From positions 6,296,801 to 6,360,800 of the forward strand of contig NC_067198.1 in the NCBI RefSeq assembly GCF_000699445.3: a DNA stretch of 64,000 nucleotides. The letters run 5' to 3'. Shown in pieces: positions 24,902 through 37,014 of this stretch. How positions within the stretch are numbered: the first letter of the stretch is position 1; each line of letters opens with the position of its first letter. Both the position numbers and the translations under genes were made by a program. The stretch comes from Schistosoma haematobium (Eukaryota; Platyhelminthes; Trematoda; Strigeidida; Schistosomatidae). The notes under the pieces were generated by a model. It was not told where the DNA came from and searched no databases. It was given only the letters and a program-made list of their open reading frames with translations.

Positions 24902-27036
24902 TTAGTTTGTAATGGCGCCACAGATAGGACAGTGCACTGCTCGTACGCTCGGCGATGGGTCGTAGGCACAGAAGGTATGAAACATTGCTTCACATCTACA
25001 GAAAACCCAACCAACCGCATCACCGGTTTCACACGGAGGCTGCGCAAGATTACAGATGTCGCAGAGTCGATTCTCGTCATGCTCTTCTTCATTTTCGATG
25101 TCCCGTTCAGTTAACTCTTCCGAGTTAATAGAAATTACTTCCTCCTCATCGTTACTGAGCGTTTCATCCAAATCAACAGTTCCTCGTTGTATAAACGGCA
25201 CTGCTACGTTAGTCGAGGTTCTTGAAAGGGTGTACGAATGCTGTTCTCCATGTAAGTTTACTGGCGTTGTTGGTAGTCTACCGTGAACTATGAAGTCATG
25301 AAGTGAACTGCATTGTTCCTCCGACATTCGCCTGATTAACGCTATCACCGCATTCTTCATGCTTGGCTGACTCAGTTGCATTGGGAAATAATTTTCAACT
25401 GCAATATGAGTCAGATAACCATCATAGTGTAACCACCTGTCACAAATTGACTGTACGTTCACTTCGGTGTTACTGTGTATGCAGTAAGCCAATATGTGAC
25501 GGCATGGTAATCCGTTTTCAATGAAGAATGGACACGAGCACCGGCTAGTGTCGACGTGTACGTAGTACGTCCCCGTGGCGTCCATAGCGGTGAATAAATC
25601 TTCCGTCAATGCAGACTGCGTTATAGGAATGCGAAGGTGTCGCTTCAGTAGTTGACAGGCAACTGGTGTCAGTCGTTCCTGAAGTCGACGTACTTCCGGC
25701 TCCTCACCAATACCGGCTTTCCCCCGACAATCCATTGAATATTTATGTAATCTTGCTTCCATCCAATATCCAGTACGAAGCAGCACATTTCGATTAACGA
25801 AAGTACGTTGTTAAAACTACAAAATCATGTTATGTAGATTTTGATTTACCTTTCAACCGTTCGAGTGAACATGAGGCGAAAGAACAGTTGTACAATTTCT
25901 GATCGCACCCTCTACAATAACGGTTACTGGGTTAATGTTAATGAACGAAACAATTACCCTCTTTATCACATTCCGAACAAGGTGTACGCGACACAGAATA
26001 TGGTGTGCATCCGGATACACCTGCGTAATAGCAGCAGCAATTGCAGGTGAATCATCGGTCACAATGCCTACCAGTTGTCGACTGTTGGTACACCGTTGGA
26101 AAAAGAAGAGGAATCGAGAAATCAAGGCCGACGTTTCGCGACTTAAAAAGGCAATGCACATGGGTATTGCCTTAAAATTCATATCCATGGCAACGACTTG
26201 ATATAAATGGACGTTCTCGTTATTAGTTTTGTACGTCCCGTCAAAACCAATTACGTCACAAAAGTGACCGGCCAAATTCACTTGCTCAGCAGTCATGAAG
26301 AAGAAATACGATAGACAGTTCTTATCGTCCAATTCGTATTCGCAAAGCCCACCCAAGGATGTTATGTGAGCTTTCAATTTCCCGTAATCACCTATAGTGT
26401 ACATTATAAATTGGCAAATTCCGTACCAGGAAGGTTCGCGTGTGAGAACACTTTGTACCGCATATTGCAGACATCTTGAGCGGTCAGACATTTCCCATAA
26501 GATTGGTAAGCAAAATTCCTGATGTGGAATGCAGCGGTACCGGAAATCAGCAGCGGTCTCACAGTTTCAAACTCCCCATCCGTTAACCTGCGCATCCATG
26601 AATTACCCTGGTACCTCAGGGAATTGCACTCGTGATTGTGATGTACATTCCCACGTACAACAGTCCAATAGCCGTCTATAATCTTACAAAACATAAATGC
26701 TGGACATTGGGTGTTCATAGAAGCCCTTCATTAAAAAAAATTATAAAACAATTTACCAAATTACCTCCTCCGTCTAATACGTTGTGACGAACCGCTAGAT
26801 CTTATACGCCCATTTCGCCAACACACAAATTTAATGTAGGATTTTTGATCTCTGCCAATATGCGAATCTCTCACTACATAATGACTGTAAGTCGATCTTT
26901 CAAAATTTGTGATAGTGGTCTTTAACGCTTCAACCGATGGAAACGCAACCAGAAACAAGGTAGTCAAAAAGACTTCCTCCATTTCCGTTACGTGAGAAAC
27001 ACCAGCGCTCGTACTCGGCACGTTACTCTGCTCCAT
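24902..27036 (-). CDS. MULE-type transposase gene, spliced, with SWIM and C4HC3 zinc fingers
   Basis: Mutator-like transposase or domesticated relative. Suggested minus-strand exons are 27036-26765, 26725-26427, 26391-25958, 25911-25850 and 25817-24902, separated by GT-AG introns of 39, 35, 46 and 32 nt. Seen in order: a FAR1-like zinc-binding N-terminus (KFVC..., TQC, HHNHEC); the core with first catalytic Asp in DVIGFDGTYKTN and second in VTDDSPAIA, then CRVH; a SWIM finger (CSCPFFIENGLPCRH); an acidic stretch; and a C-terminal C4HC3 (PHD/RING-like) finger (CDIC...CRC...H..C...CPIC). The first two joins keep the frame and restore domain continuity. The join into the last exon does not: the frame leading to LLRTGYWMEARLHKYS meets a TAA just after the 3' splice site. 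The region that should hold the catalytic Glu is short. The copy may therefore be internally deleted, or my last intron may be wrong. The codons look GC-richer than the flanks. The ATG at 27036 is the first in the FAR1 frame. Confidence 0.75.
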
Positions 27037-27244
27037 AATGACGATTGAGATTGTGCTTCGTCGACAAGTACTGATAATTTATAACAATTTTCAAGACATA
27101 ACTAACCAATTAAATCTAATTTTTGGAACTAGCCATTTCATTGGACGAAACACGGGATGAAAAATATTGTAATTTGGGGTTGGAAAATTTTTTTTAAAAA
27201 AAAAATGGCCGGTCGGACAATATTATTCTTAAGTGTAGGACAAA
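27037..27244. other. Upstream flank of transposase gene
   Basis: Presumed promoter side. No motif is firm. A poly-T/poly-A run (about 27188-27208) is followed by 'ggccggtcgg'. Confidence 0.3.
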
Positions 27245-27400
27245 TTGTTTTTGAACACATAAAGGGGGTTTCAATTTCCGTATGGCCAAGGCTCCAATAA
27301 ACCCTAGTATACGTCCTTGAAGGCTTTTGTATAACACTACAAATGCTGATTTGATGTCAACCTTATGACCTTTTAATCTTCATATATAAGTGTTCTTAAC
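27245..27400 (-). mobile_element. Penelope-like endonuclease fragment
   Basis: The minus strand encodes 'GHKVDIKSAFVVLYKS' followed by 'GFIGALAIRKLKPPLCVQK', the C-terminal end of a Penelope-like GIY-YIG region. It is open for about 45 codons and is the best preserved of the three fragments. Its 5' side is joined directly to an R-B repeat. Confidence 0.7.
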
Positions 27401-27640
27401 AGGCACATTATGTGTGATCAGATTGTTCGAAATGTATTGCGCAAATATATCACATAATTCTGATAAACTTCGTCTTCTCGTTGCATTATCGAAACTAAGC
27501 AATAAATCAGTTGTCCCCGTCAAGTTTCCGCTCACTACACTATTATTAGTTAGTCCTATTATAATGAACAAGAACACCAGTGGGGACAACCGAAGGTATT
27601 CGAGCACGAAATTACAGAGCATCTCAATAAAGTCTGAGAA
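27401..27640 (-). repeat. R-B repeat joined to Penelope fragment
   Basis: Minus-strand R-B: 'atttcgataatgcaacgaga' through 'tcacacataatgtgcctgtt' to the junction with the Penelope fragment at about 27400. The minus frame across it is open for about 89 codons (including SLSELCDIFAQYISNNLI). The homologous stretch at 22226 has a substitution creating a stop, so coding is doubtful. No protein family recognised. Confidence 0.5.
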
Positions 27641-28469
27641 CGACATACTAATTCGTTAGTTTGCAAAATATCAATCCATCATCTCAAACTGGACCGTTCC
27701 TGTCGCAAACATCAATCCAATGTCTCAGATGTCATTATTCATGCGTTTTCATACCAATTATGTTCCGTTCCCGTTCTTTCCTCATCGACCTTCTACTGAA
27801 ATACATTCTATGCCTGACCATCGTTATATACTACTTGTGTAGATATAAGTAACCCACACCACACTACTTGTTTTCTATCCACTTTGTTAGTTTCATATCG
27901 GTGTGGTGACTTAGTATGATAATTTGTACTCACATTCGTATCAGGCTTTACAATGACTCTGGCTAATGGGATCCTATTACATCTACTGTGGTTCAGAGCC
28001 AACGGGTACTATCACAAAACTTTGTAATCAGAGCGTGGTTCAAACCCAAGAACATGAATTTGTACCCAGTAAATGAGGTGATAATAATGGCAATAAACAC
28101 TAGTCAGACAACATTGTTTCAGTCTCCATCCATTACATTAGACAGAAAAACATGACTAGTCTCTCGTAAATAACAAAGAACTGATGATACTCATGTAATA
28201 TATCGTGATTATTTTTTTACGGATATTGTGAATTATTGGGTGAAGGTTAATCGTCTTCAATGATTCCTCAAGGTCTCTCCCTAGTTTAAACAACGTTTAC
28301 TTTGTCAATGAGTACTCCAATTAAAAAAATCATATTATTATGCTAAATTAGCGGTACCACTGATGCCTTATTCTCCAATTAGTTGTTTGATTCACTCCAG
28401 TTTATTTTTATGCATGAGATATTAAACTTTCTAAAATATTCTATGAATTAACTGAGAGATTAGTGAATT
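27641..28469. other. No recognisable feature
   Basis: 27840-28060 is somewhat GC-richer with a 'gtggttcaaaccc' word reminiscent of a box B, but no complete tRNA or SINE can be drawn. Confidence 0.3.
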
Positions 28470-28830
28470 CATTTTGTATTGTTTGTTTGAATCTTCCCAT
28501 TGATGTTTAGGACTGCAATTGATAAGTGTCTTCTTGCATGTTTGCATCCTGTTCGGATTGCCTCAGTGTTGCCTTAAGCCACGAGCGTTATAAGTAAAGA
28601 TGGATAGTGGCTAGCAGTGGAATTCAGAACGCACGTCTTGTCCTACTTAATACTCGTAGGCTCTTAAGACTAGGTAGTTTAGGAGATAAAACGATGATTT
28701 TGAAGCGAACGGTACAGGTTTCCAGTTCCAGGGTGCACATCAAATGTGGGATGCAAGTGCATCTAGCTGAAGAGTCCCGAAGAAGACGAAACGCATTCCA
28801 CTGCTAACTACCATCCACCTTTGCATATAA
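28470..28830. mobile_element. Sm-alpha type SINE (HH1), head-to-head inverted dimer
   Basis: The minus arm (28470-28660) contains, reading inward from the left edge, tail, 'ggatgcaaacatgc' block and ribozyme. The plus arm (28661-28830) contains a tRNA-like head ('aagactaggtagtttaggag', then 'gcgaacggtac'), the 'catcaaatgtgggatgcaag' linker and a ribozyme. The minus ribozyme core is damaged at GAAA. The plus one keeps CTGAAGA, stem II and GAAACG but has lost the stem III/cleavage segment. The two ribozymes face outward, so the flanks 'atggatagtggctagcagtg' and its near complement could form a long hairpin. Confidence 0.75.
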
Positions 28831-30266
28831 TGAGAGATTAGTGATTTATAATACTGAAAAAAGAGACGAGTTTTTCGTGATTCTCTCTAAATATTAGGTG
28901 ATTAAATGATAATATACAAAATAAGCATTAGTCTGAGTGAAATTACGTTTTATCCTGTTTGTTTTCTTTCTTGCACTTAACCAGACATTAAAGATTATCA
29001 GTAGTATGTACGTGTGTAGCACAGTTTTCTATGTATCACAGTTATCGATCATCCGTAAACAAGTGATCACCTCTATCTCTATTAAAAGATAAAAAACGTA
29101 TTTAAACTAATGTGATGAGTAGTTCTCATTGTCACGTTAGACAATAACTTGAAAAGATTTTCTGGAATACTTTTTGTAGAAATAAGATGCATGTCTTTCT
29201 AAAATTTATAATAGTAATAATAACCAATAGGTGTCATTCATCATGGACTAATCTCAGTTAGGAAAGCATAGAATATAATGAAGTAATGAGCCACTGCTTG
29301 GTCCTAAAATCATTACGACCTCTCCAGAGATTTCACATCCAGTGCTCAACTACTACAATCATTGGATTATCATCTAATGGTACATATTTCCAACTTCAAT
29401 CGGCTTGGGAAATTACACAACTTTAATTCAATGCTATTGGTGTCAACTGTTTCAAACTAGGTCTGTTTGAACTCTACTGACCATGAACTAGCATTATATA
29501 TAGAATCGCTATAGTGAACATCAGGTGTTTGACTATACCAATTATATTCACAGGACATTTGAATACTTGTAAAATATGTTGAAATAGGAATTTTTGTTGG
29601 TGAATGCCTATCGTTTTTCTATATTTATCAACCGGTTTCGCTAAAGAATATTTAGTTTTACTAAAAAGCTTATATGTTATACATGAATCCTAAAGTAAGC
29701 GGCTCTCGGTTCATAAAAGGACACCAAAAACTCAGATGATAGTCACTGGCATCATCTCTATTTTTTCCTTAATTTCATACTAGGTAGCTTCATAGTGGAT
29801 AGCAGTGCATAAGTACATCATTCCTTTGAAATTTAATCCGAAAAAATATAGCTAAAATCTGGAAATTTATTGCAGTATTTGCACAGCTGAAAAACAGTGA
29901 AATAAAAATTAGAACTGACCAACAACTGTTGAACAGAATTTGGACATACCAGACAATCATTTGGTATGCTGTCTCGCAACCAAAAACTCCGAAAAGGCAG
30001 AAGTTACAAGTCAAATTTGGCAGTGTGCGTGGGTATGTAAGAGAGAAAGAGTGCTTGCACAAACTCACTCATTCATAATAATCCATGTACAGTCTGATAT
30101 TATTCTGTAATAATTTACGTTGCCATTTTGAATTAGTATGGTAAGAAGTGGAATTAACAAGATAAATAGTTAACAAGTTCAAATATTATTAATGCAATTA
30201 TGTTGAAGAAGATTGGTGGAGAATAATGTTTAAAAAGAATGAATCATATAAAGATTTGACCTCCAA
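28831..30266. other. No gene recognised
   Basis: AT-rich. About 29280-29520 resembles the style of the old unassigned repeats at 18.1 and 43.7 kb, but cannot be aligned confidently. Confidence 0.3.
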
Positions 30267-30780
30267 ATGCCCTGGTACGGCCGAGGGTGGGAAGAGTTCA
30301 CTCCCGCTCTCTCTCTCTCGAAATACTATCACATGGACACGAGTGCACGGCCACTTACAGGGAAATCCTACTCAAAGCCTTTTCCTGGGGAGGGTGTTGT
30401 CTACACAATTGAGAGAACGAAAAGTGGATGTCTCGCGCTTTAACCGGGCCAGAGAATATCGAGGATCCACCTAGAGGAGTTGGAAAACCCTGATTTCAAA
30501 CAAACGGTGGAATTGGGCTACAGGATCCTAGGGGAATTAATGGTGTATGAACCTATTGTTAGTCGCCGGCTACCATGGGACTGCATCTCCTGACGTTTCT
30601 CCACTGTCTTGTGGATTAGACCTTTTGGTCAAAGGCTCCGGGTGTGGTCCCGTAGGAAAACCACCTACTTCGGTTTGGACATCCGGACTGTATCACAGCC
30701 CTCACACAAGCCGGATAATTTTTGTGGTGCATCTTTATTTGACGCCTTCTTGCACCAATGTTTATGTGATTAAATAAATA
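30267..30780 (+). mobile_element. Dispersed repeat R-A, near full length
   Basis: It starts 'atgccctggtacggccgagg' and contains in order the (CT)n-like 'gctctctctctc' block, 'cacggccacttacagggaaa', 'gcgctttaaccggg', 'gaggatccacctagaggagt', 'tgcatctcctgacgtt' and 'gaaaaccacctacttcggtt'. It ends 'caatgtttatgtgattaaat' before 'aaataagtaaac'. Length is about 515 bp. GC content is clearly above the flanks. No protein family or ribozyme recognised. Confidence 0.7.
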
Positions 30781-32213
30781 AGTAAACAAACTGTATGGTT
30801 GAATACTGAAACTCAGAACCTAGCAGAAGTTCTGACCCATTCTAGAAGTTATAGAATGCGGTACAATAAATACACAATCAGTAAGTGTAAGAAATCAATA
30901 ACTTTCAATCATAGAGCGTTTTATTCGAGAATCGTTAAACATATGTGAACCAAAGTGATCTAGGGATTTCAACAACGTCAGATAACTAACAAATGGAACA
31001 ACACAAACCAAAATGAGTCAGAACAAAAGAGACTATATGACTACTAGAAAATCTTATGAGCATCTAGGTGATCCGGAGGAATCAGGAAGCAGCGAATTAT
31101 AAGACAGATTAGAAATGACGGGAAGTAAGTCGGTTAAGATAATTAGTATGACTCAAGGTGAAAGCGAGAGTTATCATTTCCAAGTTGAAAAGTGAGAAGG
31201 ACAGATATCACAGAAAATAGGGCTTGTAATAGACACAGCATACGTATGCAAAATTAATTTCATAAAAATAAGGGAACAGAGAATAATCAAAACCATTTGA
31301 ATGGAAATAGTAGTATAAGTAGTGAATATAAGTAGTATGATGTGTGTATTCCATGAATACTTAAATATTTATATTGAACGGTATTTTGTATACAAATACA
31401 TCAGACTCAAGTTATTGAAACAGTATTGATGTCAACGTATCATGAATAAAGCTTTTATATGAGACATTTGCAAAATAATATTTTAGTATGTTGTTTTAGA
31501 TATTCTAATGCCAGTTATGCCTTCTTCCAACTAAGCACGTCGGGCTCACCAGTTTAAAGTTTTTGAACGCTACCACCGAGTGTGGTGGTGTATATCAGAC
31601 GAATATAGATGTTAGTTGACCTAAATTAGGATATTTAATAGTTATGTTGAACAGGGTAACCAGTTATTTACATTGATTATATTTAGGAGAGGGAAAGTAA
31701 CAAATGAAATAAACATTGTCTCGTATACGAAAGTCATTATATGTACATATAATTTACGTTGAAGATCAATTATCTGTAAGTTATCTCGATAAAATATGCA
31801 ATACGAGCAGTTCTGACTGTGAGATTTATGCAGTATAGTTTTGATTGAAGTAGGGAATAATCATACATCTGTAATCCCTAAAAAGGATCAAACCTAAAGT
31901 GTCACTGCGAGTACATAATCTCTGTACAACTGAGTTGGATCGCAGTGGTCTATATACTAAGATTGAATCAGTTTGCGATATGACCACATAAATTAGACTT
32001 TTTGACAAGATAGAAAAACTAAGGAGCATTGAATAATCGTTTTGATCATTTGCTCATGATAACACATCAGTGCGTACCTTATCAATTCCTACAAAATTGA
32101 AGCTTTAAAATTCTTATGTACACATACACACATAAACCGAAGACGACATGATTCAAATTTAACATCGTGCAAACAATTTACATGCACGTTTGATAAGGGC
32201 ACACCGTGATTGT
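30781..32213. other. No recognisable feature
   Basis: 30900-31250 shares a few purine-rich words with other intergenic stretches. No gene seen. Confidence 0.3.
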
Positions 32214-35200
32214 TTACTTACTTAATTACGCACGTTACCCTTCGTGGTGAAGCATAGGCCATCCAAAAGCATTCGCCATTCAGATCTGTCCTGGGCAATA
32301 CTTTCCAGTTGCTATTCATCCTTCTCATGTCTGCTACCAACTCCCAACGCAGTGTGTTCTTTAGTCTCTTACTTTCCCGTTTTCCTTCAGCATTCCAAGT
32401 TAGCGCTTGTCTCGTGATGCAGTTCGAGGATTTCCTCAATATATGTCCTATCCAATCCAAACATCTTTTCCTAATTTCCTATTCAGCTGGAAGCTGGTTT
32501 GTTCTCTCCAACAGTAGGCTGTTGTTGATTGTATCCAACCAACAAACATTCAGTATCTTGCGAAGAAAACTGCTTATGGATACTTGTACATTCTTGATGA
32601 TGGTTGTGTTAGTTCTCCAAGTTTCAACTCCGTGCAGTAGGACTGCATTGACGTTCGTATTGAAGATTCTCACTTTGATGTTGGTCGACAGTTGTTTTGA
32701 GTTCCGTATGTTCTTCAACTGTAAGGATGCTGTCCTTGTTATGACAATCGTCGCCCTAACGTCTGCATCCGATCCTCCACGTTCATCGATGATGCTTCCA
32801 AGATACGTGAATGATTCCACATCTTCTAGAGCTTCTCCATCAAGTGTGATTGATTTAGTGTTCTCTTTGTTGAAGCTGAGGATCTTTCTGTTTCTCTTGT
32901 GTATGTTGAGGTCTACTGATCGAGAGAATGCTGCTACACTGACCGTCTTGACCTGCATTTGTTAGTGTGCATGGGATAGAAGGGTCAGGTCATCTATGAA
33001 GTCCGAATCGTCTAACTGATTTCAAGCTGTTCGTTGTATTCCGTGTTTTCCCTTAGATGTGGAGGTCTTCATTATTCAGCCAAACACCAGAAGAAAGAGA
33101 AAGAGGGAGAGTAGACAACCTTGTCTGCCTCCAGTCTTTACTTGGAATGCATCTGCCAGTTGTCCTCCATGCACGACTGTGCACTGTTCCTTATGATGTT
33201 GACGATTTTTCTCTGGTACTCCATAGTGTCGAAGAGCTTTCCATAATGTTTTCCTATCCACACTGTTGAATGCTTTCTTATAGTCAAGGAGGTTTATGTA
33301 TAGTGACGAGTTACATGCAATTGACTGCTCAACAATGATCGGTAGTGTGGCGACTTGCTCTGTGCACGACCGATCCTTATGGAATCCAGCCCGTTTATCT
33401 TGAAGTCTGACGTATACGGAGTCTTTCATCCGGTTAAACAACACTCTGTTGAAGACCTTTCCTGGTACTGACAGTAATGTGATGCCTCTGTAGTTCCCAC
33501 ATTTGTTTAAATCTCTTTTCTTCGGTATCTTGATGAGATATCCTTCTTTCCAGTTCATCGGCACTTGCTCTTCCTCCCAAATCTTCCTGAATAGAATGTG
33601 GAGAATGTTCGCAGTTACTTCTATGTCTGACTTCAGTGCTTCAGGTGGTAGATTGTCAGGTCCTACTGCTTTCCCACTCTTGATTTGTCTGATGACCATG
33701 TTGATTTCTTCGATCGTCGGTGGAGTGACATTTATTAGAAGGTCTGTAGGTGCTGACTTGATATCCGGTGGATTCAATGGAGCTAGTCTATTTAAAAGTT
33801 CCTCGATGTGTTACACCCATTTGTTCCTCTGTTCTTGAATCTCAGTGATTGGCTTGCCTTCTTTGTCATTGACTGGTCTCTGCGGTTTAATATATTTTCC
33901 TACCAGTTTCTTCGTCGTGTCATTTAGTTGTTTCATATTTCCCCCTCTTTCAGCTTTTTCCGCTGTCATAGCTAGCTTTTCCACGTATTTCTGCTTATCA
34001 GCTCTAATGCTCATCTTGACTTGCTTGTTTGCTTCTTTATATTCAGCTTGTGTCTTGACTTTCTCTGTTCTTGTTCGGTTGTTGTTAAATGCTGTTTTCT
34101 TGCTCTTCCTTTCTTGAATCTTGATCAGAGTTTCGATAGAGATCCATTCCTTATGATGATGCTTCTTGCGGCCCAGAACCTCCTGACATAATGAGATTAG
34201 TGCTTCGTTGATCCCGTTCCAGTTGTCTTCCATAATAGTTTCTTCTTCCTTCAGTAGATCTTGTAAGGCTTGGAACCTGTTGTTGAGAGCTATCTTGAAT
34301 TCATTGAGTTTGTCAGTATCTCGAAGGAAGGCTGTATTGAACCTTTGTAGTGCTGTTTGTCCAGTTATCCAGTTTTTCTTTAGCTTCAGTTTTAAATTGG
34401 CCACAACTAAGTGGTGATCTGAAGCTATATCAGCTCCTCTCCTGGTTCTCACATCTTCCATTGTCCTTCGGAATTTTTTATTGATGCAAATATGATCTAT
34501 CTGATTCTCTGTAGTGTGGTCCGATGAGATCCATGTAGCTTTGTGTATACGTTTGTGTGGAAATATTGTGCCTCCTATGATAAATTCGTTGAATACACAC
34601 AGATTTGCGAATCTTTCTCCATTTTCGTTTCTCTCTCCCGGTCCATGTCATCCCATGATATCTTCATATCCGGTGTTGTCTATTCCGACTTTGGGATTTA
34701 GATCTCCCATCAGAATGGTGAGGTCGTTTCTTGGGCACTTCTCTATGATTGACTGCAGCCGCTCGTAGAATTGATCTTTAATGTCTTCTTTGCTATCATT
34801 GATGGGTGCATAACATTGGATAATATTCATTAAGATCCCCTCCTTCTTTGTTTTGAATGATGAATTGATGATTCTGGATCTGTGAGATTCCCATCCTACA
34901 AGTGCATTTCGTGCTACTTTGGACAGCATTAGAACAACTCCCTGAGTGTGTGGAGCATTTTCCTCTTCGTGGCTGGAGTATAGCAGCATCTCTCCCGTAT
35001 TTAGCCTTTGTTGTCCAGCTTGGGTCCAATGGGTTTCGCTGATTCCCAGTATTGCCAAGTTGTATCTCCTCATTTCCGTTGCTATTTGATTGGTCCTCTC
35101 GGTCTCCCACATTGTCCGGATGTTCCACATTAGAAGGGGCATCGGTCTTGTGACTTCCGAAGAATTTTGATTTTTATCATGAGGCATCATAATTCTTCCT

Positions 35201-35375
35201 TCATTTTGGAGGGTAGAGTTTAAATTGTTTAATTTGTTTAGTCTGGTTGATGTTTTCTTAGCAAGATTGTTTTCTACTGGATGGGGTTGCCGACCTCGTG
35301 TACAACTCACCTCCCCTACCCGGGCTTGGGACCGACAGTAACTCTAAAAGAGCTACAGACGGAGTTCCATGATTG
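32214..35375 (-). pseudogene. RTE-clade (SR2-like) LINE, nearly full length, broken
   Basis: About 3.15 kb, the usual RTE size. From its 5' side (35375) on the minus strand: an apurinic endonuclease domain (35200-34648) with WNIRTMWE, GISETHW, QCYAP and ILMGDLNPKVG; a linker with SDHHLVVANL (about 34400); and a reverse transcriptase (33777-32960) with GPDNLPPEALK, NYRGITLLSVPGK, AGFHKDRSCTEQ, DYKKAFNSVDR, GGRQGCLLS and FIDDLTLLS. The last replaces the usual FADD, and the two Asp remain. The C-terminal region includes TYLGSIIDERGGSDADV and '[20 protein letters not shown]'. The 3' end is 'taattaagtaagtaaac'-like simple sequence. Breaks: a stop after the endonuclease at 34648, a frame change after GGRQGCLLS near 33076, and further shifts near 32960 and 32470. 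It cannot make one protein. Confidence 0.85.
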
Positions 35376-37014
35376 ATTAAAAATATATATACGTAAGGGC
35401 AATCTGCAAATAAAAATGTCAGTGCTGAACTGCAGAAACTAAGTTGATTGCAAATCACTATCAATATAGATTTGCAAAGTGATATTTCGTTCTGACCTCT
35501 AAGATATTTTATGGTTGATTTGCATGACCGCATTCAACAGCAAGAGTGTTATGACAATTTCACGTAGTATAGCTGTGTTTATGAACGAAAGAAAGTGTTA
35601 ACTCAACAAGCATGTTGACGATATTATTTTTCCGGCTATTAAGATGTGCAAATCCGAGAATTTGTACGTAAGACAGATTAACTGGAAGGTATATTGTTAG
35701 AATATATATATATATATCGTATGTATGAAGATTGGTGTTAGCATCAAGTTTCAGATACCTCACATCACAATATATAGGTGATGTAATCTCATTAGAACTG
35801 CGCAAAAAAATGAATCCATCATTTTAAAATAAATTTTAGAACAACTTGGCTTATTTTAAATGTAATGGAAAACTTACCAGTTTCCATCATAATAATATTA
35901 TCACTAAGAAATGTTAGTGATTCAACTTCTGTTGATTAGCCTAGAAACATTGTGTTCACGGAAGATATCGTTTGGAGGTATTCCAGTTGGATCTCATTTA
36001 TAGTTATGAGTACGAATGTATAACTGACTGCTTGATCGCCTCAAACTACATTCAGTGTCCCCCTTGGTTTTATGTTTCTCCAATGAAAACCAGGCAGTAA
36101 CGAAATCTGTCTTCGAGTAAGGTGTGCTTCATCAGTTGTAACCGGTTGCATTCCTGGCTTACAACGCTCGGTATAAAATTTTGATTTTAAAATATTTTGT
36201 TGATTATATTAGTATTTATTACATTAGTTAGAATAAACCGGAAAGTTTGTATTTACTTGCTCTATGAGTGCAATTTAATCAAAGTTACTTTCCTGTCTTC
36301 AATATTGACCACATTGTCTTTCACAAACATATATCATGCTACTTAAAACTTTAAGTCAGTAACTGAAGTGACCATCATGACAACTGTTTACTCTTCTTTC
36401 TGAACTAAATACTTTGAATACTATGTATAAACGGTTTCTATTTGTATGCGTACATGCACATGATCACTTGAGTTTCCTCTCAATTGACCTGTTGTACTGT
36501 TGCTTATTTAATGATCTATAATTTGATTAAGTGAGTCAATCTTGTTCGTATCTTTACACTATGCCTGACAGTTTAGTTAGTTACAGTTTAATTATTAAAT
36601 ACATTCATGATTTCTACTTACAGGACATCAGACATAGTTACAACGAGAAGATAAGAAGAATACGGAAAAGCACTAACAAATTCATAGTACCAATTAATTA
36701 CATACTGAAATGTTTCCACTTTTCATTAACGTCAATGAATCATTATTACTGTGTCAAAAATCAGACAACAACGGGGGCTGAGATGAAACAGAGTAAAATG
36801 CGAGTTATCATGCCGATATATATGTAATTTGAAATGGAAGCAATTATTATTTATTACAAGTGATGTTTTTTATTTACGGTGTTTAACTTGACAAATAAAC
36901 AATAGCCTTTTGTTTATGAAAAACAGATTATGATTACGTTATATCATGTGAGAAGCGCGTATAATAACACCGATGTTACTATTGGAAATCTGACAACTAT
37001 AAATAATCATGACT
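35376..37014. other. No gene recognised; (AT)n
   Basis: (AT)n at about 35702-35717. An open plus segment from about 36625 (after 'cttacag') encodes basic residues 'DIRHSYNEKIRRIRKSTNKF', but no exon end is evident. Nothing else identifiable. Confidence 0.3.

Noticed and set aside
24673..25114. Other open frames overlapping the transposase C-terminus
   Set aside because: They are alternative-frame readings of the SWIM/C4HC3 exon and include the stem-loop as codons.
36625..36827. Open plus frame after a 'cttacag' acceptor-like site
   Set aside because: No donor site, no recognisable protein and AT-driven composition.
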